From the NCBI GenBank assembly GCA_024223125.1, contig JAAEOP010000744.1, forward strand, positions 1 to 14,475: a stretch of DNA of 14,475 nt, read 5' to 3'. Numbering within the stretch: position 1 is the first letter of the stretch; every line of letters starts with the position of its first letter. The DNA is from Chloroflexota bacterium (GTDB taxonomy: Bacteria; Chloroflexota; Anaerolineae; Promineifilales; Promineifilaceae). A program made the position numbers and the translations under genes. The notes beneath the pieces are model-generated. The model was not told the origin of the DNA. It searched no databases and was given only the letters and a program-made list of their open reading frames with translations. This document shows positions 13,584 through 14,475 of this stretch, piece after piece.

Positions 13584-14475
13584 CGTTTCGGCCGCAATAG
13601 ATTTGAGTTTGAGTTGGGCTTGCAAACCGATGATGTGGGCTTCCAGTTCGACCAGCGTTTCTTGTTGGCTGGATAGTTTTTCATCTTCGGCGCGGACAAA
13701 GCGGGCGAAGGGGGCAATGGTGTCTTCAATGCGCTGCGCGCCGCGGCGCATTTCGCGGTTGAATTGATCAGTCAGGTTGGCGACCAGACGGCGGCGCATA
13801 TCGTCTAGCTTTTCTTCCAGTTCTTTTTTGGCTTTGCGGCGGCGGGAAGGCAAAATGAACAGTCCCAGAGCAGCGGCCGTCACACTTGCCAAAATCCCGG
13901 TTACATCAATCCACACCAGATGGGCGGCGGCAGCAATAGCGACGCCAAGTCCCACGCCCACGCCGGCCAACCCGGTACTGACCACAGCATTGCGGGCGGC
14001 TTCGGCGATTTGTTCGGCTTCCCGTTCGCGGTCGTAGGTTTTCACCGCCCGTTCGGTAGCGCTGCCGATGGAATCTATGAGCCGGGCACGATCATAAGCC
14101 AGCGATCCTTCTTTGGGGCCGCTTTGACCGACGACGCGGTTGTCGTACTCTTCTTTGCGTTGGGCCATATGTTCGGCTACGGCCGTCCACTGCCGTAAAT
14201 CTTGCTCCACCATCCAATCTACCATCTCATTGACATGCCGTTCAATTTGTTGAGGCGTGTCGGCGATAACTTCATCTTCAAAAGCGGCTTCGATTTTTTT
14301 GGTGCGGATGAGATCGGGAATACGGCCGAAACGAATATACTCATCAAAAAAGGCATCGCCTCGCTTTTCCATTGCCAGCAATACATTGTCAATTTCACTC
14401 ATGCGGGCCTGGAAGTTGCGCTGCATATCGTCATCGTAATAAACCATCTGCCGTTGAATGTCGTCCAATAACTGC
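13578..14475 (-). CDS. Dynamin-like GTPase, C-terminal half (partial, runs off the right edge)
   Basis: About 298 residues; the frame stays open to the window edge (QLLDDIQRQM...), so no true start is present and the GTPase domain lies outside. Visible parts: a helical stalk with FDEYIRFGRIPDLI and TPQQIERHVNEMVDWMVEQDLRQW; a long helix AYDRARLIDSIGSATERAVKTYDREREAE; a glycine- and alanine-rich hydrophobic hairpin (GLAGVGVGLGVAIAAAAHLVWIDVTGILASVTAAALGLFIL) followed by SRRRKAKKEL; and a C-terminal coiled coil. This layout fits bacterial dynamin-like proteins, which use a membrane paddle to bind and remodel the inner membrane after GTP-driven assembly. Family assignment rests on the stalk and hairpin only, so it depends on the missing N-terminal half for proof. 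Confidence 0.8.
   Translation of the reverse strand, partial: QLLDDIQRQMVYYDDDMQRNFQARMSEIDNVLLAMEKRGDAFFDEYIRFGRIPDLIRTKKIEAAFEDEVIADTPQQIERHVNEMVDWMVEQDLRQWTAVAEHMAQRKEEYDNRVVGQSGPKEGSLAYDRARLIDSIGSATERAVKTYDREREAEQIAEAARNAVVSTGLAGVGVGLGVAIAAAAHLVWIDVTGILASVTAAALGLFILPSRRRKAKKELEEKLDDMRRRLVANLTDQFNREMRRGAQRIEDTIAPFARFVRAEDEKLSSQQETLVELEAHIIGLQAQLKLKSIAAETE

Noticed and set aside
1..14475. tRNA, rRNA, insertion sequence or integrase/att site
   Set aside because: No cloverleaf or rRNA-like sequence, transposase motif or paired terminal repeats were seen on either strand, although small or diverged RNAs cannot be excluded by eye.

Overview
This window looks like chromosomal DNA from a mid-GC environmental bacterium. 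The protein families, together with a very frequent palindromic octamer ACGGCCGT, fit best with an uncultured Chloroflexota (Anaerolineae/Caldilineae/Ardenticatenia-like). The families are a dynamin-like GTPase with a membrane hairpin, DUF4126 and DUF2085 membrane proteins, a PcrA helicase with a C-terminal Tudor-like domain, and an SMP-30-type propeller. The taxonomic assignment is inference and is only moderately secure.

Layout. 1-138: the end of a small basic protein entering from the left. 264-1637: an A+T-rich orphan gene with an N-terminal HEPN-like RX4H motif, probably acquired and possibly defensive. 1739-1830: a promoter candidate plus a terminator-like hairpin forming the leader of the next gene. 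1831-4281: an 816-residue protein joining a polytopic membrane domain to a propeptide-like region and a complete subtilisin (S8) domain. 4292-6096 (minus): a two-gene cassette of an SMC/RecF-like AAA ATPase and a DUF4276 TOPRIM-like protein coupled by a 1-bp TAATG overlap, organised like AbiL or PARIS defence modules. 6189-8382 (minus): an SMP-30/gluconolactonase-like propeller and an MFS transporter, probably one transcription unit. 8383-8517: a divergent intergenic region with a heptad repeat, a perfect 17-bp dyad and a probable leaderless promoter. 8518-10863: pcrA. 11012-13447: four co-directional genes, namely an acidic five-repeat beta protein, DUF2085, DUF4126 and a DUF1232-like membrane protein, with two start/stop overlaps. 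13460-14475 (minus): a frame-shifted coding remnant and the C-terminal half of a dynamin-like GTPase that runs off the right edge.

Two genome-scale signatures run across the window. The first is the octamer ACGGCCGT, about 25 exact copies by eye and mostly inside genes, where it often encodes Thr-Ala-Val. It is absent from the HEPN gene and nearly absent from the ATPase/DUF4276 cassette. The second is a set of heptanucleotide arrays, each locus with its own 7-nt unit and most with the unit in both orientations. They occupy five intergenic gaps and one stretch inside the subtilase membrane domain. They resemble the STRR heptamer repeats of filamentous cyanobacteria. The most notable candidates for new biology are these repeats, the HEPN orphan, the membrane-fused subtilase with its hairpin leader, and the ATPase/DUF4276 pair.
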